A stretch of 64,000 nt of DNA from Magnetococcales bacterium. GTDB taxonomy: Bacteria; Pseudomonadota; Magnetococcia; Magnetococcales; Magnetaquicoccaceae. The notes below the pieces were generated by a model that saw nothing but the letters and a program-made list of their open reading frames with translations, did no database searches and had not been told where the DNA came from. Numbering within the stretch: position 1 is the stretch's first letter; the number at the start of each line of letters is the position of its first letter. Where the stretch lies: assembly GCA_015231915.1 (NCBI GenBank), contig JADGAR010000002.1, positions 1 to 64,000 on the forward strand, written 5' to 3'. Shown here one piece after another: positions 1 to 9,354 of this stretch. A program made the translations under genes and the position numbers.

Positions 1-3000
1 AGGAAGGTGGTGGTCAGGCCCGCCAGAGAGGTGGTGACCAGATTCACGATCTCCGTGGTGGTCATACCCCCGATCTGGGCCGAGGTGAAGCCCGCCAACT
101 GCGTCGTGGTCAGGATTTTCACCTGGGTTGTGGTCAGGTTGCCCACCTCGGTGCTGGTCAGACCAGACACCTGCGTCGTGGAGAGATTGACCAGATGCGT
201 CGTGGTCATGGAACCCAGTTGCGTGGTGTTCAGGGCACCCACATGGGTCGATTTCAGACCGCTCAACTGGGTCGTGGTGAGATAGGCCACATCCGCCACC
301 GCGATATTGCCGGTCTGGGTCGTGGAGAGCACGCCCATCTGGGTCGAGGTCATCTGGCCCACCTGGCTGGTGGTGAGCGTGGCGATCCCGGTGGTGGTCA
401 GGCCGGAGACCATGGTCGTGGTCAGGCCACCCACCTGGGTCGTGGTCAGGGCATTCACCTGGGTGGTGCTCAACGACGCCGCATGGGTCGATTTCAGGCC
501 GCTCAACTGCGTGGTGTTGAGGCTGACAAGCTCGGTGGTGGTCAGGCTCGCCGACTGGGTCGTGTTCAATCGACCCAGGAAGGTCGTGGAGAGACCCGCC
601 ACCGAGGTGGTGACCAGATTCACGATCTCCGTGGTGGTCATGCCCCCAACCTGCGCCGAGGAGAAACCATCCAACTGCGTCGTGGTGAGAATCTTCACCT
701 GGGTCGTGGTCAGATTGCCCACCTCGGTGCTGCTCAGACCCGCCACCTGGGTGGTGGAGAGATTGACCAGGTTCGTCGTGGTCATGGCAACCAGCTGCGT
801 GGTGCTCATCGCCCCCATCTGGGAGGATTTCAAACCACTCACCTGGGTCGTGTTCAGATAACCGACCGCCGTCGTGCTCAGGCTGCCGGTCTGGGTCGAA
901 TTCAGGATCGCCAGCTGCGCGGTGGCCAGGGTGGCCAGCTTCGTGGTGGTCAGCGCCGCCAACGCCGTGGTGGTCAGCCCGCCCGACTGGGTCGCGTCGA
1001 GGGATGCCAGCTGCGTGGTGGTCAGGATGTTGAACTGGTTGATGTCCATCGCCCCCACCTGGGTCGATTTCAGGCCGTCCAACTGCGTCGTGGCGAGCAC
1101 CTGCAACTCGGTGGTGGTCAAAATGGCGAACTGGGTGGTGTTCAGGCTGCCCAGACCGGTCGAGGTCAAACCGCCCAACTGGGTCGTGGTCAGTCTCACC
1201 ACCTCGGTGGTGGTCAGACCGCCCACCTGCGCCGAGGTCAGCGAGGCCACATGGGTCGTGGTCAGGATGATCACCTGGGTCGTGGTCAGATTACCCATCA
1301 TCGTGCTGTTGAGACCAGCCACCTGCGACGTGGAGAGATTGACCAGTTGCGTGGTGGTGACCGCGCCCAACTGCGTGGTGCTCATCGCGGCCACGTGGGT
1401 CGATTTCAGGCCACCGACCTGCGTGGTGGTCAGGTAGGCGACATCCGCCAGACTCAGGTTGGCGGCATGGGTCGTACCCAGCCCGCCCAGCTGCGTGGTG
1501 CTCATCGCCCCCACCTGGCTGGTGCTCAGATTGGCGACGCCCGTGGTGGTCAAGCCTCCCACCTGGGACAGGCTCAAAGAACCCACCTGGGTGGTGGTCA
1601 GGCTCTTCACCTGGGTGGTCTGCATGGCCGCCACATGGGTGGCTTTCAGACCGCCCATCTGGGTCGTGGACAAGGTGACCAGTTCCGTGGTGGTCAGAAT
1701 GACCGACTGGGTCGTGGTCAACGCACCCAGAGTGGTGGTGCTCAGACCGCTCACCTGGGTGGTGGTCAGGTTGACCAGTGACGTGGTGGTCAGCCCGCCC
1801 GTCTGCGCTGCGGAGAAGGTCTCCAACTGCGTCGTGGCGAGAATTTTCACCTGGGTGGTGCTCAGGCTGCCCACCTCGGTGCTGGTCAGGCCCCCCACCT
1901 GCGTGGTGGTGAAACTGGCCAGGTTCGTCGTGGTCATGCCACCCAACTGTGTGGTGTTCAGGGCGCCCACATGGGTCGATTTCAGACCGGTCAGCTGAGT
2001 CGTGGTCAGATAGGCCACGTCCGCCGCAGCGATGTTGGCAGTCTGCGCCGTGGAGAGTCCACCCAACTGGGTCGAGGTCATCTGACGCATCTGGCTGGTG
2101 GTGAGGGTGGCGATGCCGGTGGTGGTCAGGCCGGAGACCACGGTCGTGGTCAGGCCGCCCACCTGGGTCGTGGTCAGGGCGCTCACCAGCGTGGTGCCCA
2201 GCGAAGCCGCATGGGTCGATTTCAGACCGCTCAACTGGGTGGTGTCGAGATTGATGATCGCGGTGGTGGTCAGGTTCGCCGACTGGGTCGTGTTCAACCG
2301 GCCCAGGAAGGTTGTGGAAAGGCCCGCCACCGAGGTGGTGACCAGATTCACGATCTCTGTGGTGGTCAGCCCCCCCATCTGCGCGGAAGTGAAGCCCCCC
2401 AACTGCGTCGTGGTGAGAATCTTCACCTGGGTCGTGGTCAAGCCACCCACCTCGGTGCTGGTCAGACCCGCCACCTGAGTGGTGGCAAGACTGACCAGGT
2501 TCGTGGTGGTCATGGCAACCAGCTGCGTGGTGCTCAACGCCCCGATCTGGGAGGATTTCAGACCGCCCACCTGGGTGGTGTTCAAATAATTGACGGCGGT
2601 CGTGTTCAGGCTGCCGGTCTGAGTCGTGTTCAACACCGCCAACTGCGAGGTGGCCAGATTGGACACCTGCGTGGTGTTCAACGCGACCACTGCCGTGGTG
2701 GTCATCCCGCCCGACTGGGTCGCGTTGAGGGATGCCAGCTGCGTCGTGGTCAGAATATTGAACTGGCTGGTGCTCAACACCCCGACCTGGGTCGATTTCA
2801 GGCCATCCAACTGGGTGGTGGAGAGCACCTGCAGCTCGGTGGTGTTCAGAATGGCGAACTGGGTCGCAGTCAGGCTGCCCAGATTGGTCGAGTTGAGACC
2901 GGTCAGCTGGGTGGTGGTCAGGTTGACCATCTCCGTGGTGGTCAGGCCGCCCACTTGCGCCGCCGTCAGCGAGGCCACCTGGGTCGTATTCAGGATGGTC

Positions 3001-5330
3001 ACCTGGGTCGTGGTCAGGTTGCCCATGCCGGTGCTGGTCAGACCCGCCACCTGTGAGGTGGAAAGATTGACCAGGTTCGTCGTGGTCATGGAACCCAGCT
3101 GCGTGGTGGACAACGCCCCCACTTGGGTCGATTTCAGGCCGCTGGCCTGGGTCGTGGTCAGATAGGCCACGTCCGCCACCGCGATGCTGCCCGCCTGCTT
3201 CGTGGAGAGCGAACCAAGCTGGGCCGAAGTCATCTGGCCCACCTGGGTCGTGGTGAGGATCGCGATCCCGGAGGTGGTCAGGCCGGAAACCATGGTCGTG
3301 GTCAGGCCGCCCATCTGGGTCGTGGTCAGTGCGCTGACCAGCGTGGTGCTCATGACCGCTGCCTGGGTCGATTTCAGGCCGCTCAACTGCGTGGTGTTGA
3401 GGGTGACGATCCCGGTGGTGCTCAGGATCGCCGCCTGGGTCGTGGCCAACTGACCCAGGAAGGTCGTGGTCAGGCCCGCCACGGAGGTGGTGGCCAGATT
3501 CACCACCTCCGTGGTGGTCAGCCCCCCCACCTGCGCGGAAGAGAAGCCAGCCAGATGCGTCGTGGTGAGGACATTCACCTGGGTCGTGGTCAAACCACCC
3601 ACCTCAGTGCTGGTCAGGCCAGCCACCTGGGTGGTGGAGAGATTGACCAGGTTCGTCGTAGTCATGGCACCCAGCTGCGTGGTGGTCATGGCGCCCACCT
3701 GGGTCGATTTCAGGCCGCTCACCTGGGTGGTGGTCAGATAGGCCACGTCCGCCACCGCGATCTTGCCGGCCTGGGCCGTGGAGAGCGCACCCATCTGGGT
3801 TGCGGTCATCTCACCCACCTGGGTCGTGGTGAGGGTCGCGATCCCGGAAGTGGTCAGGCCGGAGACCACGGTCGTGGTCAGGCCGCCCACCTGGGTCGTG
3901 GTCAGTGAACTGACCAACGTGGTGCTCATCACCGCCGCGTGGGTCGATTTCAGGCCGCTCAGCTGCGTGGTGCTGAGGCTGACGATCCCGGTGGTGCTCA
4001 GGATCGCCGACTGGGTCGTGTTCAACTGCCCCAGGAAGGTCGTGGTCAGCCCCGCCACCGAGGTGGTGGCCAGATTCACCACCTCCGTGGTGGTCAGCCC
4101 CCCCACCTGGGCCGAGGTGAAGCGGGCCAGATGCGTCGTGGTGAGAATATTCACCTGGGTCGTGGTCAAACCACCCACCTCGGTGCTGGTCAGACCCGCC
4201 ACCTGCGTCGTGGTCAGATTGACCAGGTTGGTGGTGGTCATGTAACCCAGCTGCGTGGTGGTCATGGCGCCCACATGGGTCGATTTCAGGCCGCTCACCT
4301 GGGTCGTGGTCAGATAGGCCACGTCCGCCACCGCGATCTTGCCGGCCTGGGCCGTGGAGAGCGCGCCCATCTGGGTCGCGGTCATATCACCCACCTGGGT
4401 GGTGGTGAGGGTCGCGATCCCGGTCGTGGTCAGACCGGAGACCATGGTCGTGGTCAGACCGCCCACCTGGGTCGTGGACAGCGCGCTCACCAGGGTGGTG
4501 CTCAGGGCCGCCGCATGGGTCGCTTTCAGGCCGCTCAACTGCGTGGTGTCGAGGGTGATAATCGCCGTGGTCGTCAGGCTCGCCGACTGGGTGGTTTTCA
4601 TCTGACCCAGGAAGGTCGTGGTCAGCCCCGCCACGGAGGTGGTGGCCAGATTCACCACTTCGGTGGTGGTCAGTCCGCCCACCTGCGCTGAGGAGAAGCC
4701 CGCCAACTGGGTCGTGGTGAGTGTGTTCACCTGCGTCGTGGTCAGGTTACCCACCCTGGTGCTGCTCAAACCCGCCACCTGCGTCGTGGCGAGACTCACC
4801 AGTTGCGTGGTGGTCACCTCGGCCAGCTGCGTCTGGGTCAGGGCGCCCAGGTGGGTCGCTTTCAACCCTCCCAACTGCGTCGTGCTCAGGTAATTGACCT
4901 CGGTGGTGGTCAATCCGCCGAACTGGGCGGTGGTCATCGATCCCAGCCGCGTCGCGGAGAACGCCCCGATCTGGGTGGTGGTCAGATTCGACAACCCGGT
5001 GGTGGTCATCCCGGAGAGCATGGTCGCGGTCAGGCCCCCGATCTGCTGCACGTCCAACTGCTGCAACTGGGTGGTGCTCAACGCCCCTGCCTGCGTGGAC
5101 TTCAACCCCCCCATCTGCGTCGTGGTGATCGCCGACAACTGCGTGGTGGAGAGCGTCGGCAACTGCGTCACGGTGAATCCGCCAGCCTGGGTGCTGTTGA
5201 GGTATCCCACCTGGGTAGTGGTCAACGATGCCAACTGCGTCGTCTTGAAATAGCTGATATCCGCAGCCGCGAAGGTGGCGAGCGTCGTGCTCGTCAGCGC
5301 GGCGACCTGCGTCGTCGACAGCAGTTGGAT
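1..5330. repeat. 24-bp tandem repeat array with a 576-bp higher-order period
   Basis: The DNA repeats every 24 bp, matching the 8-residue protein unit. A landmark block (plus-strand text like ataggccacgtccgccacc) starts near 280, 1434, 2008, 3161, 3737 and 4313. A variant block starts near 857, 2585 and 4890. Spacings are 574-577 bp or about 1,152 bp, that is 24 or 48 units. The 3737 and 4313 blocks look more than 90% alike. Stretches near 575 and 2303 match at a 1,728-bp offset (3 x 576). The pattern indicates repeated in-frame amplification of a 24-unit module. Confidence 0.9.
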
Positions 5331-5348
5331 CATGGTAGAGGTTGCCAT
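1..5348 (-). CDS. Giant octapeptide-repeat protein, probable type I-secreted surface protein (C-terminus outside window)
   Basis: The minus-strand frame starts at the ATG at 5346-5348, behind a good GAGGAG ribosome site, and reads to the window edge without a stop wherever I checked it, giving at least 1,782 residues. After a short start (MATSTMIQLLSTTQVAAL) almost everything is an 8-residue unit of the form T-T-Q-(V/L/I/M)-x-x-(L/F/M)-(T/S/K), about 220 units. Every 24 units a marker such as IAVADVAYL returns, so there is a 192-residue higher-order repeat. The protein is very rich in Thr, Ser, Gln, Leu and Gly and poor in charge. No signal peptide is visible, which fits a C-terminal type I secretion signal beyond the edge. 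The HlyB/HlyD genes directly upstream on the same strand are the obvious exporter. The fold is unknown; a solenoid is a guess. Adhesin or surface-layer roles are inference. Confidence 0.85.
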   Translation of the reverse strand, partial: MATSTMIQLLSTTQVAALTSTTLATFAAADISYFKTTQLASLTTTQVGYLNSTQAGGFTVTQLPTLSTTQLSAITTTQMGGLKSTQAGALSTTQLQQLDVQQIGGLTATMLSGMTTTGLSNLTTTQIGAFSATRLGSMTTAQFGGLTTTEVNYLSTTQLGGLKATHLGALTQTQLAEVTTTQLVSLATTQVAGLSSTRVGNLTTTQVNTLTTTQLAGFSSAQVGGLTTTEVVNLATTSVAGLTTTFLGQMKTTQSASLTTTAIITLDTTQLSGLKATHAAALSTTLVSALSTTQVGGLTTTMVSGLTTTGIATLTTTQVGDMTATQMGALSTAQAGKIAVADVAYLTTTQVSGLKSTHVGAMTTTQLGYMTTTNLVNLTTTQVAGLTSTEVGGLTTTQVNILTTTHLARFTSAQVGGLTTTEVVNLATTSVAGLTTTFLGQLNTTQSAILSTTGIVSLSTTQLSGLKSTHAAVMSTTLVSSLTTTQVGGLTTTVVSGLTTSGIATLTTTQVGEMTATQMGALSTAQAGKIAVADVAYLTTTQVSGLKSTQVGAMTTTQLGAMTTTNLVNLSTTQVAGLTSTEVGGLTTTQVNVLTTTHLAGFSSAQVGGLTTTEVVNLATTSVAGLTTTFLGQLATTQAAILSTTGIVTLNTTQLSGLKSTQAAVMSTTLVSALTTTQMGGLTTTMVSGLTTSGIAILTTTQVGQMTSAQLGSLSTKQAGSIAVADVAYLTTTQASGLKSTQVGALSTTQLGSMTTTNLVNLSTSQVAGLTSTGMGNLTTTQVTILNTTQVASLTAAQVGGLTTTEMVNLTTTQLTGLNSTNLGSLTATQFAILNTTELQVLSTTQLDGLKSTQVGVLSTSQFNILTTTQLASLNATQSGGMTTTAVVALNTTQVSNLATSQLAVLNTTQTGSLNTTAVNYLNTTQVGGLKSSQIGALSTTQLVAMTTTNLVSLATTQVAGLTSTEVGGLTTTQVKILTTTQLGGFTSAQMGGLTTTEIVNLVTTSVAGLSTTFLGRLNTTQSANLTTTAIINLDTTQLSGLKSTHAASLGTTLVSALTTTQVGGLTTTVVSGLTTTGIATLTTSQMRQMTSTQLGGLSTAQTANIAAADVAYLTTTQLTGLKSTHVGALNTTQLGGMTTTNLASFTTTQVGGLTSTEVGSLSTTQVKILATTQLETFSAAQTGGLTTTSLVNLTTTQVSGLSTTTLGALTTTQSVILTTTELVTLSTTQMGGLKATHVAAMQTTQVKSLTTTQVGSLSLSQVGGLTTTGVANLSTSQVGAMSTTQLGGLGTTHAANLSLADVAYLTTTQVGGLKSTHVAAMSTTQLGAVTTTQLVNLSTSQVAGLNSTMMGNLTTTQVIILTTTHVASLTSAQVGGLTTTEVVRLTTTQLGGLTSTGLGSLNTTQFAILTTTELQVLATTQLDGLKSTQVGAMDINQFNILTTTQLASLDATQSGGLTTTALAALTTTKLATLATAQLAILNSTQTGSLSTTAVGYLNTTQVSGLKSSQMGAMSTTQLVAMTTTNLVNLSTTQVAGLSSTEVGNLTTTQVKILTTTQLDGFSSAQVGGMTTTEIVNLVTTSVAGLSTTFLGRLNTTQSASLTTTELVSLNTTQLSGLKSTHAASLSTTQVNALTTTQVGGLTTTMVSGLTTTGIATLTTSQVGQMTSTQMGVLSTTQTGNIAVADVAYLTTTQLSGLKSTHVGALNTTQLGSMTTTHLVNLSTTQVSGLTSTEVGNLTTTQVKILTTTQLAGFTSAQIGGMTTTEIVNLVTTSLAGLTTTF

Positions 5349-5696
5349 TGTGTGAAACTCCTCACAAAAAGAGCGGCGCTGAAATATAAATTAACACGAA
5401 AACCTTATAAACAGGTGCATTGCCAAGCAAGCATTTTTTTGTAGCAAATTGTCCGAATTGGTAAAGAAGATCCGGCTTCCGGACGCATCCCCCCCTCGAT
5501 GCGGAATTGCGGCTACTCGCCTCTTTGCCCTTTATCGGAACGTTCCATACCCTTCTATAGCATTTTCTCGCGCACAAGATCAAAAAAAATCCAATGCAAA
5601 AAAAATACCATGCGAGATCACGCGAGCCTCCCCTCCCTCGCACCCCGCACTCCCCCCCTCCATATCGGCAAATTTTACCCCCATGTCGGCAAACCG
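5349..5696. promoter_or_regulatory. 348-bp gap upstream of the giant repeat gene
   Basis: No convincing gene is seen here. The part next to the giant gene (about 5380-5450) is AT-rich compared with its surroundings and is the likely promoter region, read on the minus strand. I could not pick a clear -35/-10 pair. Two runs of A on the plus strand near 5583-5609 become T-runs for minus-strand transcription leaving the HlyD gene and may be part of a terminator, but I found no strong stem before them. Confidence 0.4.
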
Positions 5697-7094
5697 TCAA
5701 CGCTCCCGGAAACTTTCGTCAAAAATACTCGTCATGGTATACAAGAAATAAGTTATCAAACGCCGTGTTCCCACAGGAATATTATAGGTCAGAGTCATGC
5801 CCCGGATCAATTGCGCCCCCTCAGGCAAATCCTTCAGCTCCTTCTTGGTCAACTTCACCCTGCCGACATGAAAGGCCTGGCCACCCGCCGACGCCGTGGC
5901 CTTCGACAAAAAATCGCGATTCAACTCGTTGCCGGACTGAAACGACTCCTGACTGATGAAACTCAACTCCCCCTCCAACACCCCGAACTTCTGATAGGGA
6001 AAGGCGTTCACCTTCATGGTCACCTTGTCCCCGTTCTTCACGTAGCCCACATCCGAGGCGCCGATCATCACGTCGGCGATCATCACCGCATCCGCCGGCA
6101 CCAGGGTGATCAACAGCTCGGCAGGATTCAACACCGAACCCGTGGCCCGCTTGGCCACATCCAGCACCGTCCCGTCCACCGGCGCGGTCATCACCTCCAT
6201 GTCGCTCATGCGCGAAGCCTTGATCACGTTCTCGTTCAATTTGGCCAGTTCGGCGCGGGAGGAGATCAACTGGTCCAGCAACTGCCGCGACCACTCGTCG
6301 ATGAAGGTCTGCCGCTCCGCCTTCTTGGCCTGGAGATTGTGCTTCATCTCCACAAGACGATTGGAAGCCTCCTGATGCGACTGCTCGGTGCGAATCCGCA
6401 CCACCTGCGAATCCTGATGCTGCAACTGACTCCCGGTGCCGGCCTTCTTGAGGGTCTGGCGCATCCCCTCCACCTCCCTGGAAATCTTCAGCAGCTTGCC
6501 CAGCGCCTCCCGGTCATCCTCCGTGGTGCGCATGTTGGCCTGAATGCGCTGAATCTCCTCGCCGAACATCTGCAAACGCGACTTGTATTGCGCCTGCCTC
6601 TGCTCCATCAGGGCGGACTGCAACCGCTCATCCACGTTCGGCGTACCGCCGAGCACGAACGGCGTGTTGTTGATCTCGCTCTCCAGCCGGCGAATCTGCG
6701 CCTGAATGGCCTGCTTCTGCGCCAGGAGGGTCGCCAGGTCCGCATGCACAAAGGTGGAATCCATCGTGGCGAGGATCTGCCCCCTGGTCACATGATCCCC
6801 GGCCTTGACCTTCAACTCCCGCACGATCGCCCGATCCATGGGCTGCAACTGCAAGGGAGGGGTCTCCGTGGTGAGGCGACCGGTCCCCATCACCACCATG
6901 TCCACCTTCATCACCGAGGCCACCAGAACGATCAACCCCAGAAACAGCAACACCAGATAAAACGTGGACATCAGGAACACCGACGGATGCTCGGCGATGA
7001 TGACATCGATGCCCACCTGAAAGGGAATCGCGTCCTTGGCGATCCGCGGCTCGGAGGAAGACCTCGACCGCCACCAGGCCAAAGGCCCCCTCAT
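5697..7094 (-). CDS. HlyD-family type I secretion membrane-fusion (adaptor) protein
   Basis: 465 residues, starting at the ATG at 7092-7094, which overlaps the TGA of the ABC transporter gene (ATGA) and follows a GGAG. An N-terminal cytoplasmic part of about 40 residues precedes one membrane helix (around LVLLFLGLIVLVASV). The lipoyl-like half motif (PMDRAIVRELKVKAGDHV) follows, then a long coiled-coil hairpin rich in Gln, Glu and Arg, the second lipoyl half (APVDGTVLDVAKRATG), and a beta-barrel C-terminus (SFISQESFQSG, GMTLTYNIPVGTRRLITY). This is the standard order for HlyD/LapC-type adaptors that link an inner-membrane ABC exporter to a TolC-like outer-membrane channel. No TolC homologue lies in the window. 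The probable cargo is the giant repeat protein transcribed next on this strand. Confidence 0.93.
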   Translation of the reverse strand: MRGPLAWWRSRSSSEPRIAKDAIPFQVGIDVIIAEHPSVFLMSTFYLVLLFLGLIVLVASVMKVDMVVMGTGRLTTETPPLQLQPMDRAIVRELKVKAGDHVTRGQILATMDSTFVHADLATLLAQKQAIQAQIRRLESEINNTPFVLGGTPNVDERLQSALMEQRQAQYKSRLQMFGEEIQRIQANMRTTEDDREALGKLLKISREVEGMRQTLKKAGTGSQLQHQDSQVVRIRTEQSHQEASNRLVEMKHNLQAKKAERQTFIDEWSRQLLDQLISSRAELAKLNENVIKASRMSDMEVMTAPVDGTVLDVAKRATGSVLNPAELLITLVPADAVMIADVMIGASDVGYVKNGDKVTMKVNAFPYQKFGVLEGELSFISQESFQSGNELNRDFLSKATASAGGQAFHVGRVKLTKKELKDLPEGAQLIRGMTLTYNIPVGTRRLITYFLYTMTSIFDESFRER

Positions 7095-9283
7095 GACTCC
7101 GCCCCTTCCCTGGGCTGGGGTTTGTACTGGTTCTGCTGCTGCCACAAATGCCGATAGATCTCGCACCGTTCCAGCAGCACCTCGTGGGGCGCGAAATCCA
7201 CCACCTCGCCCTTCTCCAGCACCAGGATCGCGTCCGTCGAGACCAGCGAGGAGAGCCGGTGGGAAATGATGAGCATGGTGCGGTTGCGGGCGATCTGATC
7301 CAGGCTGTTGCGGATGATCGCCTCGCTCTCCGGATCCAGGGCGCTGGTGGCCTCGTCGAAAATCAGCAGACGCGGACTCACCAGCAGGGAACGGGCAATC
7401 GCGATGCGCTGCCGCTGCCCACCCGAAAAGTTGGTGGCGCTCTCCTCCACCCAGGTCTCGTAGGAGTGGGGCAGACGGTCGATGAACTCATCGGCGCCCG
7501 CCAGCCGCGCCGCGTCGATCACCTCCACCAGCGAGGCGTCCGGTCGCGCCGCCGCGATGTTCTCCCGGATCGTCCCCCGGAACAGGATGTTCTCCTGCAA
7601 CACCACCCCGATGCTGCGCCGCAAATGGGAAAGATCGAAATGACGGATGTCCGTGCCATTCAAATGGATCAACCCCTCCTGGGCGGTGTGAATCCCCTGG
7701 ATGAGCCGCGTCAAGGTGGTCTTGCCCGAACCGGACCTCCCCACCACCCCGATCACCTGCCCCTCGCGCACCTTGAAATTGACCCGCTTGAGGGCCGGCA
7801 TCACGGTCTTGTCGTAGCGAAAGGTGACGTTGGCAAACTCGATCTCCCCGGTGATGGGAACCCGCAAACCCCGCTGGTTCGGATCCCGTTCCGGAGGATG
7901 GTTCATCACCGAACCGAGCATGCGCACCGCCAGGGCGGTCTGCTGGTATTCGTTGATCAGCCCCACGATCTGCACCAGGGGACCACTGACCCGTCCGGAG
8001 AGCATGTTGAACGCCACCAACCCCCCCACGCTCATGTTGCCATCGAAGACCTCCACGGCCCCCAGCACGATCACCGAGAGCTGCATCCCCGATTGCAGGA
8101 CGTTGGTCAGCACCATGCCGCGAATCCCCAGCATCCCCACATTGGCCCGGCTGAGAATCGCATTCGCCACCTTGCGGTCCCAGGAGGCCTTGCGCAGGGA
8201 CTCCAACGCCATGGATTTGACGGCACGCATGCCATGCAGGGTCTCCACCAGGTCGGCCTGCCGGCTCCCCTCGGCGCTGTACAGCTCTTCCAGTCGCCGG
8301 CGGAAGACCGGCAACATCAGACCGATCACCGCAGCCATCGCCATGGTGAACATCACCACCACAAGGGTCAGCGTCCCGCTGTAAAGCGACAACGCCACCA
8401 ACAAAAACGGCACCGTGATCGAATCCAGCAAGGCATGAAACAGGGTGCCGGTCAGGAAATTGCGCACCACCTCGGTCTGCTGCATGTGGCGAATCAGAAT
8501 CCCGGTGGTGTGGTTCTCGAAGAACGGCATCGGCAGATGCAATAAATGATGGAACGAACGCGAAATCAGACGCGCGTCGATCTTGTTGGTGGCGATCAGC
8601 ATCAGGTTATGTCTTACATAATTGAAGACACCCTCGAAAGCCATGAAAATTACAAGAATCATCGTCAACGTCATCAGGGTCTGGTAACTCTTGTGAGGAA
8701 TCACCTTGTCGATCATGGTATTGAAAAACAGCGGAGGGACCATGCTGGTGAAACTGGAGATGATGACCGCGATGGAGACGTTGCGCAGCAACTTGCCCTG
8801 CTTGAGGATCTCCGGCAAGAACCAGCGCAATCCGAAAGGCCGGGAGGCCTCGACCGTGGCGTCGAAATCACGCTTGCACAGGACGATGCGGCCATTCCAC
8901 ACCGCCTCGAACTGCCGGCGGTCCATCATGACGGGTCCGGCCTGCTCGGTCTGGGGATCCATGACCGTGGCCTGTTCCACCCCCTTGGGGTTCTTGGCCA
9001 CACTGCTCACGATCACCCAGTGGCCACTCTTCTTTTCGGCCATCACCGGATAGGCGCTCCCCAGGGAGGCGAGATCCTTCCAGCGGCGGTTGACCACCAC
9101 CACCCCCTTCAACCCGGCCTCGTGCATCAGGCGCAACACCGAACCCACGATGTCCTGCTCCTGGGCGCCCAGCAACTGCTCCGGGGTCACGTCCGCCCCA
9201 TGATGACGGCATACCAGGAACAGGCAGCGCAAGGCCGACAAAAACGGCGAAATGTTGGTCACCGTCGTGGTCACGAAAAACAA
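7091..9283 (-). CDS. Type I secretion ABC transporter with C39-like (inactive peptidase) domain, HlyB type
   Basis: About 730 residues. Residues 1-135 are a C39 peptidase-like domain. The place of the catalytic Cys is occupied by SALRCLFLVCRHHG, which lacks the Q-x-x-D-C-G pattern, although GHW and MDP remain. This is how HlyB-type transporters look, which recognise but do not cleave cargo. A six-helix membrane domain follows, then an ATPase domain with Walker A GRSGSGKTT (near residue 519), signature NFSGGQRQR and Walker B LLIFDEATSALD. No ATG is in frame: the start is the TTG at 9283 or, with better spacing from GGGGA, the GTG at 9274. Its stop overlaps the HlyD start. Divergent from the glycosyltransferase gene across 71 bp. 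Confidence 0.93.
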   Translation of the reverse strand: MFFVTTTVTNISPFLSALRCLFLVCRHHGADVTPEQLLGAQEQDIVGSVLRLMHEAGLKGVVVVNRRWKDLASLGSAYPVMAEKKSGHWVIVSSVAKNPKGVEQATVMDPQTEQAGPVMMDRRQFEAVWNGRIVLCKRDFDATVEASRPFGLRWFLPEILKQGKLLRNVSIAVIISSFTSMVPPLFFNTMIDKVIPHKSYQTLMTLTMILVIFMAFEGVFNYVRHNLMLIATNKIDARLISRSFHHLLHLPMPFFENHTTGILIRHMQQTEVVRNFLTGTLFHALLDSITVPFLLVALSLYSGTLTLVVVMFTMAMAAVIGLMLPVFRRRLEELYSAEGSRQADLVETLHGMRAVKSMALESLRKASWDRKVANAILSRANVGMLGIRGMVLTNVLQSGMQLSVIVLGAVEVFDGNMSVGGLVAFNMLSGRVSGPLVQIVGLINEYQQTALAVRMLGSVMNHPPERDPNQRGLRVPITGEIEFANVTFRYDKTVMPALKRVNFKVREGQVIGVVGRSGSGKTTLTRLIQGIHTAQEGLIHLNGTDIRHFDLSHLRRSIGVVLQENILFRGTIRENIAAARPDASLVEVIDAARLAGADEFIDRLPHSYETWVEESATNFSGGQRQRIAIARSLLVSPRLLIFDEATSALDPESEAIIRNSLDQIARNRTMLIISHRLSSLVSTDAILVLEKGEVVDFAPHEVLLERCEIYRHLWQQQNQYKPQPREGAES

Positions 9284-9354
9284 TTCCCCATGACATAGAA
9301 GTCCGTTATGATTGCGTCAATGATCTGGTCATCCAGCACTTCGGGAAACCCAAC
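9284..9354. promoter_or_regulatory. Divergent promoter region between exporter and glycosyltransferase
   Basis: These 71 bp are all that separates two genes read away from each other, so both promoters must lie here or inside the opposing genes. A shared control region would couple export and glycosylation. I see no clear hexamers. Confidence 0.4.

Noticed and set aside
7-5253. Many long plus-strand reading frames across the first 5 kb
   Set aside because: They are reading frames created by the 24-bp periodicity of the minus-strand gene; none has a ribosome site, and they break where the minus frame continues.
1-5330. CRISPR-like array because of the regular 24-bp repeat
   Set aside because: There are no unique spacers; repeats are contiguous and translate into a regular protein.
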